18,816 bases of DNA from Stephanodiscus triporus (GCA_036939755.1 JALLAZ010000339.1:1-18816); one strand, 5' to 3'; positions 7,147 through 16,093 are shown, counted from the stretch's first letter. Program-made: numbers and translations. Notes: a model not told the origin generated them from the letters alone.

Positions 7147-8949
7147 ATGAACAAATTGAAATTAGTTTCGATTTTAGCTCTTGGATTGGGACTCGCTGCC
7201 CGTGAGGCCGTGGGCTTTGCGTCCCGCGCCGTGCTGTGTAGGGAATGCATATCAACGCATTTCCCGCAAAGAGTCAGTGTTCGTTACTATCAGCCGCCAG
7301 AGAATTACAACGACGATGCTCCGCCATTTTCTGACGCCGAAACTCCTCGCGACAGGGCACGGCGTATGTCGATGGCCCGAGAATTGCAAAGTTTGTTCTA
7401 CAAGGAGGAAATCCCCTACCAAAAACCGGCAGCTCAAACGTATGGATCTACAGCTCTGCGCAATCTTCCTACGCTGACAACACATGACAGAATTAATAGT
7501 GCGGATGTATCATCCTTGTTGCCGGGATATCAATACGTTTGGCACATTCACAGTCCACAACACTGCCACATGTTTCATTCGATTTTATCTGGTCCTGCAC
7601 CGTGGTACATTGGCCACGTCTTCCTTCCAGGTTCTACACCGTCTAAATCGAAATCTTCAGAAGACGAGGTTGAGACATCTATTATTGATAGTACTGAATC
7701 CTACAGCGACGTTCAAAACCGGCTTAAGTCTGGCAGTCCTCTCTACGGAACTCTCATTAGAATCACTGATCGTAGATTCCAAGACGACGACGGCAGCATT
7801 GTTGTGGCAGTTCAGTCAATCGACCGAATCAGGGTACATAGTGTGGCATCTGCGCCAGGAACATACTTGTCTACTGATGTACAGCTATCGCCTGAAGTAG
7901 AATTGATGAACAGTTATTTCGACAGGGCCCTGATGTCCAGTGCTACGTATATTTCAAGTCACGGGGATGCGGCCAACATTGATGAAAATAGTAATGCACT
8001 GACGTGCCCGTCGGCGGTGAGTGGAGCAGCAAGGGCGGCGGCAGCGGCAGACTCATCTCGTGTGCGAAGATTTGAATACCTCCCAATATTCTTGGAGGAA
8101 AAGCCAACGAGGCCAAGAAGTCCCCAAATATTGCAGTCCAGCTCCTCCGAGAGCAATGTGAAGAAACTCATCAAGAACGCAATTCGTGAGCAGGATAAAA
8201 TGAAAACGGAGAACGGTCCAGAGTATATATCTGTAGTGCAATTATGCAACTATGATGCATTCGAGTACTCATCACTTGGGAATGCCGATTCGGTGACTTC
8301 GCAAGCACTCAAAACCTACTGGCAACACTTGGCAAAGGAGAAATCTCAAAACGTCATCTGCGAGGGTGACATATTCGATGCACATGGTGGCTCGTCATCA
8401 AAAAATCCCTTCGTCCTCCCTGAGCCTGCCGCGCCAACATATTCGAGTCGCCCGGTGTCAGTAGATGCAGTCCAAATCATGGAACGTCACGTTTGGTGCT
8501 CGCTCGATGAAATGATCCGCCTTTTATCAATAGCGGCAGCGTCGACAGTGGCGGTGCCTATTCCGTCTCAATTATTGGGCTTACTGCCTATTCGCAACGA
8601 TTGGCCACGCGGTTTCGCTCTTGAGGATTATGCCAAGTCGTTGGCGAAGCCCGGGAGTGCTATCGGAACGGCATTCAAAAGCCCATTTGTGCGCGTAGAC
8701 GAAATTTCTTCCTCGAACTCGTCATCGTACTCACCCCTGCGTAGAGCGCAGCGGTTGTCGTTTGCGATTTGGCTCCTCCTGGACGGATTGGCGATGACGG
8801 GCGCTCAACCGCCGCCCCCACCGCGGAATGTGATTCTGGCCATGGATATCGAAGAACGCTTGAATGCTGCAAGGCAAACCTTGGATGGAATCAATTCTAT
8901 TCTCAGAAAGATCATCCCAGAGAATAGAAAGGACAGAGACGACAACTAG
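7147..8949 (+). CDS. LON substrate-binding-domain protein, predicted plastid, no protease domain
   Basis: A single intronless frame of 600 residues. Residues 1-25 form a signal peptide (LVSILALGLGLAAREAVG) followed by FASRAVL, an ASAFAP-like cleavage site with Phe at +1, which predicts plastid import. Residues about 105-235 resemble the LON N-terminal (PUA-like) domain: LPTLTTHDRINSADVSSLLPG, then HCHMFHSIL, GHVFLPGS, and GTLIRITDRR with DGSIVVAVQSIDRIRVHSV. This follows the family order of a proline-anchored strand, LPG turn, Gly-Thr-hydrophobic strand, and a 'G..R..V' strand. The remainder is unassigned: serine-rich linkers, an Ala-rich stretch, an RHVWCSLDEMIRLL helix and an amphipathic C-terminus. 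There are no Walker motifs and no Ser-Lys protease dyad, so it is not a Lon protease. Related stand-alone LON proteins often act as substrate adaptors, which is inference here. AATAAA lies at 9023-9028. Confidence 0.72.
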   Translation: MNKLKLVSILALGLGLAAREAVGFASRAVLCRECISTHFPQRVSVRYYQPPENYNDDAPPFSDAETPRDRARRMSMARELQSLFYKEEIPYQKPAAQTYGSTALRNLPTLTTHDRINSADVSSLLPGYQYVWHIHSPQHCHMFHSILSGPAPWYIGHVFLPGSTPSKSKSSEDEVETSIIDSTESYSDVQNRLKSGSPLYGTLIRITDRRFQDDDGSIVVAVQSIDRIRVHSVASAPGTYLSTDVQLSPEVELMNSYFDRALMSSATYISSHGDAANIDENSNALTCPSAVSGAARAAAAADSSRVRRFEYLPIFLEEKPTRPRSPQILQSSSSESNVKKLIKNAIREQDKMKTENGPEYISVVQLCNYDAFEYSSLGNADSVTSQALKTYWQHLAKEKSQNVICEGDIFDAHGGSSSKNPFVLPEPAAPTYSSRPVSVDAVQIMERHVWCSLDEMIRLLSIAAASTVAVPIPSQLLGLLPIRNDWPRGFALEDYAKSLAKPGSAIGTAFKSPFVRVDEISSSNSSSYSPLRRAQRLSFAIWLLLDGLAMTGAQPPPPPRNVILAMDIEERLNAARQTLDGINSILRKIIPENRKDRDDN

Positions 8950-9147
8950 ACAATCACGCTGCTATTTCACCTTGAATTTGTTCGCTGTCAGGAGTGGCAC
9001 CAGGCAAACTAAAGAATGAATGAATAAATGACGACAAATGGAAGTTCAAAGTCAGCGTTGGAGGCGCATACCGACATCATCCATACCTACTACGAGCGTG
9101 GTTTGAAATGATGCGAAATAAAAGGATTTCTAGAGTATATGTACATT

Positions 9148-9660
9148 TTATTTCATGGCATCAATCATGAACATGTAATCATTTTGGAGCACCCGCGCCG
9201 TGCACTCCTGCGAGCTATTCGCGCCGCTCATCTGCCGAAGCCGATCGTTCCTGCACCCCGCCATCGCCCTCCGTTTCTTCGACGCCTCGCTCTCCTCGCC
9301 CTCCCTCAGGTTCGTATTGCCCGCGCCCTGGGCGGCGAGGAAAACGTCCTCGGCGGACATGGACTTCGCCTTGTCGAGTCGTTTCCCCCACGTCGTCTGC
9401 CAGTCCTCGTCCGACACCTCGTCGTAATCGCCGGTTTGGTCGTTGAGGACGAACCGCGCGTTGGCGATGTTCGTCGTTGTCAAGAACGCCGTGGCAAGCG
9501 CCGCAGACGTGGACACGAAAGCTCGTCGGCTGCCATGGTCGCTTTGTTGATTCGGGCAACTTGGAGGAGTCGGAGCAGCCAAGCCGTCGACGGTCGTGAC
9601 TACGAAGATGGCGATGCAAATTGAGAGTGCCGATGGCATATTAATGATTCTTAGCGTCAA
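9148..9660 (-). CDS. small predicted thylakoid-lumen protein, Tat-type presequence
   Basis: An intronless frame of 170 residues. The N-terminus is tripartite: a signal peptide (SALSICIAIFVVTTVDG) with an ASAFAP-like LAAPTPP at residues 27-33; then a short transit segment with a twin arginine (SRRAFVS, 45-46), a hydrophobic core (AALATAFLTTT) and an ANA cleavage site at 68. This layout predicts delivery to the thylakoid lumen by the Tat pathway. The mature part is about 102 residues, beginning RFVLNDQTGDYDEV, with DEDWQTTWGKRLDKAKSM, DVFLAAQGAGN, a basic SKKRRAMAGCR and SSQECTARVL. Two cysteines in the mature part could pair. I do not recognise the family; a photosystem-associated subunit is possible but unproven. 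A start at 9639 would also keep the signal peptide. It is divergent from the pentapeptide-repeat gene. Confidence 0.78.
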   Translation of the reverse strand: MTLRIINMPSALSICIAIFVVTTVDGLAAPTPPSCPNQQSDHGSRRAFVSTSAALATAFLTTTNIANARFVLNDQTGDYDEVSDEDWQTTWGKRLDKAKSMSAEDVFLAAQGAGNTNLREGEESEASKKRRAMAGCRNDRLRQMSGANSSQECTARVLQNDYMFMIDAMK

Positions 9661-9892
9661 AAAATAATAATGGGCAAGTCGAGCAGTGATACTTATGAGG
9701 CATGCGGTTTATCTTGGTATGGTACTATGGTGTACCATACTGAATCGCGATGACGTATCTACGTTGCACTATTACCATATCCTACGCGGTCAGGAGAAGA
9801 AGGGGCGGGAAGAAAGGGAGATGCGCGGGGGGGGCGGGCGGGGGTGATTCTCTTCGCTCGGTCCGTCGGTCCCTGTCTCCTACGCAGAAGCC
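9661..9892. promoter_or_regulatory. 232-bp bidirectional promoter of two lumen-protein genes
   Basis: The spacer separates the two start codons of the divergent lumen-protein genes. The left half is AT-rich and the right half is G-rich (9803-9846). A perfect 9-bp inverted repeat sits in the middle. Shared regulation of the two plastid genes is inferred from this geometry. Confidence 0.6.
9717..9740. promoter_or_regulatory. inverted repeat GTATGGTAC-N6-GTACCATAC
   Basis: Arms 9717-9725 and 9732-9740 are perfect reverse complements with a 6-nt loop (TATGGT). It lies 57 bp from the minus start codon and about 153 bp from the plus one, a plausible site for a dimeric transcription factor. Function is inferred. 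Confidence 0.5.
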
Positions 9893-11310
9893 ATGACGAC
9901 AACCAAACGAATCATTGCCTGCATCTTACTGGCAGCAACCGCCTCCCCCCCCATCATCGATGCATTCGCCCCCGCATCTCCCGTCGTCCGCCCGGCCACG
10001 AGGCTCTCCGCCGCGGGCGTCAACGACGTCGAGTACCGCCGGGCACTCGTCGTCGTCGTCAATAATAACAATCGACTGACGGCCAACGCCGCCTCCCTCT
10101 CCTCCGTCCTCCTGGCGGCGACGCTCCTGCTCGCCCCCCTCCCCTCGCACGCGGATGGCTCGACCAAGGATTTCAAGCTCCCGCCCATAGACTATTCCGA
10201 CAAGGTGAGATAATGCCTGTCGACTGTATTGGTTGGTTGATTGATTGATCTCTTAGTAGCCTGCTGGTGTGCAACGTTGTGCCAAAAATCGACATTTTTC
10301 TGCTAACACCCTCCCGTCTCCCTCACTGGATCCGCTAAGTCGCGATGCGTCCTCAATTCCTCCAAGATGGTAAGACGATTCTTTATGTAATCACTTTGTT
10401 TCCGTACTGCGACACACGCCGAGTCCGCTTTCGTATCTCAAGTTCGCGCAGCGCTACTCGCCAGCGTTCCGGGCTGTGCAGCGCAAGGAAGAAGGCACTG
10501 TTTTGCGTATTCGTGCATCCATTTTGCTGTTCGCCTCAGCTTTCTTTTCAATTCTATATTTCCAACTTTCCGTTTCCTCCCGGCAACACGAGCAGGGCCA
10601 AGCCAACGCCGCGCGCGACAAGCTGTATGACCTCCGCGAGTGCCAGCTGAGCGGCGTTCGCGGGAACGAATTCGACCTCTCGGGCGTGATCATGAGCAAG
10701 ACCGACGTTTCCAAGGCCATGTTCCGCGAGGCGCAGTTCAGTAAGGGGTACCTCAGGGATTCGAACTTCGACGGCGCCGACTTCACGAACGCTATCGTGG
10801 ACAGGGCCAATTTCAAGGGGAGCTCGTTGCGGGGGGCAATCTTCAAGAATGCGGTGTTGACGGCCACGAGCTTTGAGGGTGCCGATGTCGGTAAGTGCTG
10901 TTGTCTGTTCCTACAATCAGAGGGGGATTTTCGTCACATTCCATATTTCTTGTACCACACATCTCATTGATGAACCTCGCACATTTTTTGTCAGAAAACG
11001 CCGACTTTACTGATGCCTACATGTGAGTCTAGAATGATGTAGTCTGCTTTCGTAAAAAAAGGGATTTATTGCATTAAGCTCATGTCGTTCGTGATTATCT
11101 CACACATGGACAGAGGTGATTTCGACATAAGGAACCTATGCAGGAATCCGACTTTGAAGGTGAGTGACCCAGCAATTAATTATTACTCGGATGCGCACTT
11201 TTGTTGTATGAATTGCGTGTTCAAATTTATTGGTTACACATGAAATATAACAGGGAGAGAACCCCACTACTGGCGCCGACGCAAGGCTCTCCGCTAACTG
11301 TCGTGATTGA
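9893..11310 (+). CDS. pentapeptide-repeat thylakoid-lumen protein (TL15/TL17-like), six exons
   Basis: Exons are 9893-10204, 10340-10369, 10596-10890, 10995-11022, 11114-11159 and 11254-11310, giving 255 residues with all phases matching. Residues 1-24 are a signal peptide cut at A24|FAPASP, a textbook diatom plastid site. A second hydrophobic segment (SLSSVLLAATLLLAPLPSHA) ends in a lumenal cleavage site. The mature protein has KSRCVLNSSKMGQANAARDK, YDLRECQLSGV, then pentapeptide repeats of the A(D/N)(F/L)xx type: NFDGADFTNAIVDRANFKGS, SLRGAIFKNAV, SFEGADVENADFTDAYI. It closes with RNPTLKGENPTTGADARLSA and a Cys, like plant lumenal 15/17-kDa pentapeptide proteins. Conserved cysteines (CRECx type and C-terminal) may form disulfides. 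The role of this family in thylakoids is not settled. The 30-nt exon 2 is supported by phase and by fitting family sequence. Confidence 0.88.
10205..11253 (+). other. five introns of the pentapeptide-repeat gene
   Basis: Introns are 10205-10339 (GTGAGA...CTAAG), 10370-10595 (GTAAGA...GCAG), 10891-10994 (GTAAGT...TGTCAG), 11023-11113 (GTGAGT...GGACAG) and 11160-11253 (GTGAGT...AACAG). They are 135, 226, 104, 91 and 94 nt long. Phases are 0, 0, 1, 2 and 0. All borders are GT-AG. Confidence 0.85.
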
Positions 11311-11958
11311 TACCAATTCAAGATTGGGAGTTGATGTTTCGATCCTGAGATTTAGGCATCTTGCATAGTGGAAGAAGAGTACGTCAATGGGGAGGGATGT
11401 GGTATCTGTCCAGATTGTGTACACCTCAATTCTGAGATTAAACAGCTCTTGTCCGTTATAATAGGAGTCTATGTCGTCTGAAGGCAGAAATGAAATGATT
11501 ACGCGTGAACAAGGACTTCATTGTATGAAAAGCATATGGAAGCAAACCAATGAGTAGGGTCAGATGATTAAATACAACTAAAAAGAAGTTTATGATGTCA
11601 TTTTAAGTAGTGTGAGAGAGGGGGGTAAGTCAAGAGCACGCACGACATCTGTGATCACACTCGGTGACCACAGGCAACACATTCCACTGAACAAGTTCTT
11701 CACGTATTGGCCGTTCGTTGTTAAGCCACCCCTAGAGAAGATTGGCCCATGGTCAATACATATATCAGCTTGAGTCGGAAGATTGGGGTTGCTCTCCCAA
11801 CATCCTTTCCCTCTGTTTTTCTCTCTTTTTTCTCTCTTTTCGCCTCTTTTTCTCCCTTTCCCCCCTAAAAAGCCCAGACGCACACTTCGTATGGTAGCTA
11901 CTACTCTAGCGCTGAGTCGATCGTTCTTGAAGCTGGTGATCAACTAACAACGACGGGG
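11311..11958. other. 648-bp spacer with pyrimidine tract
   Basis: No gene is supported. It holds the 3' UTR of the pentapeptide gene and the promoter or 5' UTR of the next gene. A strong CT tract at about 11805-11868 (CTCTTTTTTCTCTC type) lies 90-155 bp before the next ATG, a plausible promoter or 5'UTR element. A minus-strand open frame at 11590-11943 is mostly the complement of this tract (Lys/Glu/Arg runs) and is not credible. Confidence 0.5.
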
Positions 11959-13356
11959 ATGAGGCCTTATTGGATTGACGGCAACGGAGGCAACAACGCC
12001 GCACATTCCACATATCTCCCAAGACGGGCAGTCATGTTGCTTTACTCTGGACTGCTCCACAATGACTGCTATCATGCATTTGTCGGTCCTCATCCCTCGC
12101 GGCCCATGAAGCGGAACAACAGGATAAAGATGTACAATAAAATCGGGTCAACCGGGGATTATCTGAGTAACCTCTCAGCAAACAACAACGAACGGGATGA
12201 GAGCGAGGCACATGATCAAAAGTCAAGCGAGACCGCAGAATCAATCAGTAATGTAAGTAAAGGAATGTCTGCCGTCGCAAATGCTCAATCCGCGTTAAAC
12301 ATCGCTGCGTCAAATCTATCGAGTGAGATGGGAAGGAGGACATCCGAGATAACGTCTGGTTTTGTTAATGTCGCCGAGAAGGGGGGATCCGATTTTCAGT
12401 CGTTTGCCGCCAATGCCATGTCCAGCGTCGAGAAAGTTTCCAAGAAGGGCACGAGAGATGTTAGACGAACCACACTGCTTGCGCAGAAGACGGTGAAGAA
12501 AAATACGGATGGCCTCGTTGCCGCCGGCAAGGGTTTTTCGGATATGCACTTCTTCGAGGTGGTTAGCTTTGCACCGAGAATTGAGGCAACTGAGATTGTT
12601 ACATGGATTGACTCGCAAGCTAGAAGTGGAAGTGAGATGGTTGGATCCAAGGCAAAAACTCTCGTATTGAATTTCACAGGAAAGAGAGAGTATCGGTTTG
12701 GAGATGTGACGAAAGAGCTCGTCCATCGTGTCGTATCGCAGGAGGTTAACATGAAAGATTGGATTCTTTTATTGAAGGTGAGAGCGATGTAGTCGTTTAA
12801 AGATTCACGATCCTTCCTAAAAAAAACTCAATTGAAACTCATTTCAACAACATTCCCCCCAACGCATTAGATTCTTATTGCCCTTGGAGCTACGATTGGG
12901 CCACTGGCGGAGCTGCTGCCTTTCACATTTTTGATAGAGGCTTTGAATCTATCACTGGAGCAAAAATTGGGAGGGAAGATTTTGGACGTTTTGTCCAAGA
13001 CACTAGACAGCCGTCTTGTTGCAGCACTATTTACGCCGGACGACAAAAGTCTGATCGGGGATGTTATCAAAAGGTCAGTGTTAAGCGGGGTATTGGAATT
13101 CACTGGCAAATCAAACTACGAGTCGGGCGATATCCAACGCGCTGTCCAGCGGGGACAAGAAGGAGATTTCACCGACAGCATGCAACTTAATTTAGATATC
13201 GATTCAGAGTTTGAAGAATGGGATAGACTATTCGTTGAGAAAATAGAGTCCGAAGAATACGTCGGAGCACAAGCAAAAATCATGGACATGAAGATAGCGT
13301 TGGCACTGGAAGAATGCGAAGCGATCACAAAAAAGAGATATGGTCAATCTTGCTGA
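11959..13356 (+). CDS. protein of unknown function with repeated FTGK motif and hydrophobic hairpin
   Basis: Exons are 11959-12777 and 12871-13356, giving 434 residues; the intron is 93 nt (GTGAGA...CATTAG, phase 0). I do not recognise the family. The N-terminus could be a plastid presequence: MLLYSGLLHNDCYHA|FVGP from the in-frame ATG at 12034 places Phe after an Ala-type cleavage site, so 12034 may be the true start. Residues about 85-195 are Ser/Ala/Lys-rich and helical, like an amphipathic lipid- or protein-binding stretch. A hydrophobic segment (WILLLKILIALGATIGPLAE and LLPFTFLIEAL, about 268-297) spans the exon junction and is probably membrane-embedded. The motif FTGKREYRFGDVTKE at 239-253 recurs as FTGKSNYESGDIQRA at 350-364, on either side of that segment. 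The C-terminus is acidic and ends EECEAITKKRYGQSC. Confidence 0.75.
12778..12870 (+). other. intron of the FTGK-motif gene
   Basis: A 93-nt phase-0 intron with 5' GTGAGA and 3' CGCATTAG. Retention would stop the protein after LLLKVRAM. Splicing joins two halves of one hydrophobic segment, which supports the model. Confidence 0.85.
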
Positions 13357-13663
13357 ATGATTACACCTCTTTGCTTTGTCCATTGGCATGTGGCCGTCAT
13401 GATCAGCTGAAACTTGGTCAAGAGTTGGAGGGACCAGGTCAAACTGACATGCGTTTGATTATAACTAGCCAATAATTTATCCTCTTAAACTTTAATAATT
13501 AATACTGATGAATGAGGTCTTTAGTCTATATTGCGTTAGAGAAATGGTGCTGGTGAAATGTAGGGAAAAATAAGCTACTTCTCGGCGAGATGTTCGTGTC
13601 TCGCCACCGTTCGTCGGTCGCGAGCAATACTCCCGAAACTCCCCCCACCCCCCCTTCCTTGCG
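13357..13663. other. tail-to-tail spacer
   Basis: A 307-bp AT-rich region between convergent stops, containing the 3' UTRs of the FTGK-motif gene and of CDC123. TAATAATT-type words at 13465-13505 may serve 3'-end formation. No open frame or repeat of note. Confidence 0.5.
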
Positions 13664-15285
13664 TCATAATTCCGACGGGCGAACGCAACGCTTCATGAAC
13701 TCCTCGAAAGAGCCATTCTCGCCGACGCCGCCGTCACCGCCGAAGAGATTCACGACGTCGGTGGGACCGCGATAGGACGACAACGGATCGTAGGTCATGG
13801 ATTTCATGTCCTTCCGAACGACCCTCATTTCCGGTATCGGCACGCCGTCGCCGTCGCCGATGCCGCCCGTTGTCCTTACCCTCGCATCGCGTGCCCGCGC
13901 GCCCAATGCCGTCAGTTCGTCCCAATCGAAGAGCAGGGCGTCCGTCCTCCCCCCCCAGACGTTGAAGTCGATTATCCACACTCGACCGCGCACGTCGAGG
14001 TACACGTCCACGACGTACCTGCGCACGGCCCCCCCCGCGAATCTGTCCCGAACGTACGATCGGAAGAAAGCGAGTACGGCGACGGCGTGGGGATGGAGGC
14101 GGGATGACCCATCGTCGGAGACTGGAGGAGGCTGCAGATGCGAGTAATATTTGCTCGGATGACGCTGGGATATGGCAACTTGTCCGTTAGTTTTCATTCC
14201 GGTAAGATGATGGCGATCAGAAAATGTTGGCGTTGTGGTGGTTGTGGGGGATTAGGTGGACAGACTAAAAAAAGTGCTCGACCGACGAGGGAAGCTAACA
14301 AAAAAAACCTCACCCAATTCGCGATCGTAAACGAAGCACCGAAATTCCATGCTCGGATGCAGGTCGCACCACTTCCTCAGCACCAACTCGTATTCGAATT
14401 CGGGAGGCGGCATCCCGGCGACGACCCCTCCGACTCCATCGCTCGTCGCGCGACGCGGCGAGGTTCCGACGCGTGAACCATCCTCCGTCTCGTCCTTGTC
14501 TTCATCCTCGTCCTCGTCCCGCAGCCCCTCCCACGCCTTCTCCAGGTCGAACGCGACGAAGTCGCTGCTCTTCAACAGCAGGTAAACGTCCCCCGCCTTG
14601 CGACATCGCAAGGTGCCGCAGTTGATCCACGACGCGTCCCTCGGCGCGGACCAATTCAACTTCGGGAAGCATCCACCGCCTCCTCCTCCTCCTCCTCCTC
14701 CTCCCCTCGTCGAGTCGAGGGCGGATTGTATCTCGGCGGTGAGGTCCGGAAAGGCGTGGCGTCTATCGAGTCCCCCCCGTCGACCGCCGTCGTCTTCGCC
14801 ATCGTCGTAGTAGTCGTCGTCACCGTCCGCGACGTCGTCGTCGGCGTCGTTCATGCAGGACGACACCCTCGTGGCGCAAGACGGCAACCTGACGCCGTCG
14901 GAGAGGAGATACTCGAGGAATTCCTTGGAGAGCGGCCTTATGATCGTGGATTCGATGGTCGCGTTCCTCCTCCTTTTCCTCCTCCTAAATCCCCCCTCGG
15001 GATCGATGACACCATTGTCGCCGCCGTCTTCGACAGTTTGGTCGTCGTCGTCGTCGTCGTCGCGGTCCATGTCGCGGAAGGCGTGGTACCACGACGAGAA
15101 TTGGCACGCGGAGACCTCGAACGCCGCGCGAATCGCAGATCGAAGTGCTAAAATAGTTGCATGTTCCTAGATAGTTCCTCTTTTTTTCTTCTTGGGTGTC
15201 AAGTGAGGTTGAGGGAACTGTAACTTCTGATACAGAACTAGTAGATAAAGTTACACAGGTTACAGCTGATTGAAAGGTAAGACAT
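13664..15285 (-). CDS. CDC123: CDC123 (D123), eIF2-assembly ATP-grasp chaperone
   Basis: Firm exons are 15147-14314 and 14178-13664. A 22-nt first exon at 15285-15264 (M plus six residues, phase 1) is my best guess, for 456 residues in total. CDC123 binds eIF2-gamma and drives eIF2 heterotrimer assembly in the cytosol. Family blocks: SACQFSSWYHAFRD near residue 22; TIIRPLSKEFLEYLLSDGV; FPKLNWSAPRDASWI (168-182); VYLLLKSSDFVAFDL; YELVLRKWCDLHPSMEFRCF; then across the second intron ELV|AISQRHPSKYYSHL, matching human KLIGISQRDYTQYY; VRRYVVDVYLD; and GRVWIIDFNVWGGRTDALLF, whose Asp/Asn bind metal-ATP. The protein is longer than the human one because of acidic runs after residue 34 and in the middle, and a poly-Gly run (156-166). 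The 5' end is the weak point. Confidence 0.9.
14179..14313 (-). other. CDC123: CDC123 intron 2
   Basis: A 135-nt phase-1 intron from GTGAGG to GGACAAG. Splicing restores ELVAISQR, aligned residue for residue with human CDC123, while reading through gives a stop. Confidence 0.88.
14679..14704. repeat. (CCT)n microsatellite coding poly-glycine
   Basis: About eight to nine CCT units on the plus strand, read as GGA/GGG glycine codons of CDC123 on the minus strand. Likely length-variable. Confidence 0.85.
15148..15263 (-). other. CDC123: CDC123 intron 1 (tentative)
   Basis: A proposed 116-nt intron (GTAACC...CTATTTTAG). An upstream exon is required because the frame containing CQFSSWY has no ATG before a TAG at 15167-15169. 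The 3' site is good; the 5' site and the ATG at 15285 are only compatible, not proven. Confidence 0.4.
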
Positions 15286-16093
15286 GTTGCTAAGAGTCTA
15301 CACAATCTGCTGCAACTACTAAACATACACCCCCCCCCGTCCAGTTGCAATGGAGGCAGAGACAGCGGCGGTGGCCCCCACTACTACTGTCGTCATTGTC
15401 CCCCGCTCCCCCTGCCTCCCGCTCGGTCGTCTCATCCTCGTCGTCGGGCAACGACGGCCCTCCGCCCTCGCCGCTGTCACCGTGTTCTAGGCCGTCATTG
15501 TCCGGCGCCCCACCGCCACCATTGTCAAACCTCGATGCTCATTCGCGGAGATAATCTACTTATCGCCAGGGGTGATGATGATTCCATCCCTCCTCCTTCA
15601 TCGTCATCAATCCGTGTGTCGTCGAGAGGATCCCCCTCATCCTCCCCCCCCACACACAACCCCCCCCGTCCCCCCCCCCCACACACACCCGACCTCCTCA
15701 CCGCCGCCATCCTCCCCACCGACGCCGTGATCGTCATCGTCAACGGCGATGAGCGATTGACGCTTGTTAGGCTCCCTCGCCCGCCTCCCAAGCATGGCCA
15801 AATCAAACCCGTGTCCCTCTCTCGCAAATAGGCAACTCCTCCTCGTAGGACGTCATGAGGTCACCACCTCTGCATGGTCGACACCGTTCCAAGCATGGAC
15901 ATGTTTATTTGAGGCAGAGGCAGCGGCAGGGGCAGGGGGGCAGGTTTCAGGGGGACAGGGGGAGGGAATCAGACTTGTTTGTTGTGTGTTGTGTTGTCGA
16001 TCGTTGAGGGCTGGATGGGTTGGCCCACTGCTGACCCGCTTGCTTCTTGTGTAAAGACTCCTTTTTTATGAACCAAATAATGCTGACAAATAA
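15286..16093. other. low-complexity GC-rich spacer
   Basis: No gene is supported. Runs of C (15331-15338, 15645-15680) and simple Ser/Pro, Gly or Asp codon patterns give open frames on both strands (plus 15535-15831; minus 15525-15827). None has a recognisable domain. One minus frame at about 15296-15543 is acidic (LPDDEDETTERE) and could be an exon fragment, but has no start. A G-rich tract follows at 15918-15966. Confidence 0.4.
15918..15966 (+). repeat. G-rich tract with quadruplex potential
   Basis: The plus strand carries GGCAGG-type hexamers followed by GGGGCAGGGGGGCAGG, CAGGGGGACAGGGGGAGGG. At least four runs of three or more G with short loops fit a G-quadruplex consensus. No function is shown. 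Confidence 0.6.

Noticed and set aside
6863..7205. Plus-strand frames upstream of the LON gene
   Set aside because: They read through the A-rich tract and the duplicated fragment and overlap the true LON start in another frame.
7147..8949. Calling this gene a Lon protease
   Set aside because: No Walker A/B motif or Ser-Lys catalytic region is present; only the N-terminal LON-like domain can be supported.
11590..11943. Minus-strand frame of 117 codons
   Set aside because: Its Lys/Glu/Arg runs are the complement of the CT tract, with no domain; better explained as the 5' region of the next gene.
14726..15151. Plus-strand frame of 141 codons opposite CDC123
   Set aside because: It is a Val-rich shadow of the acidic GAC/GAT codons of CDC123 on the minus strand.
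15525..15831. Overlapping plus and minus frames of about 100 codons
   Set aside because: Low-complexity Pro/Ser versus Gly/Asp frames over homopolymer C runs; open by composition only.
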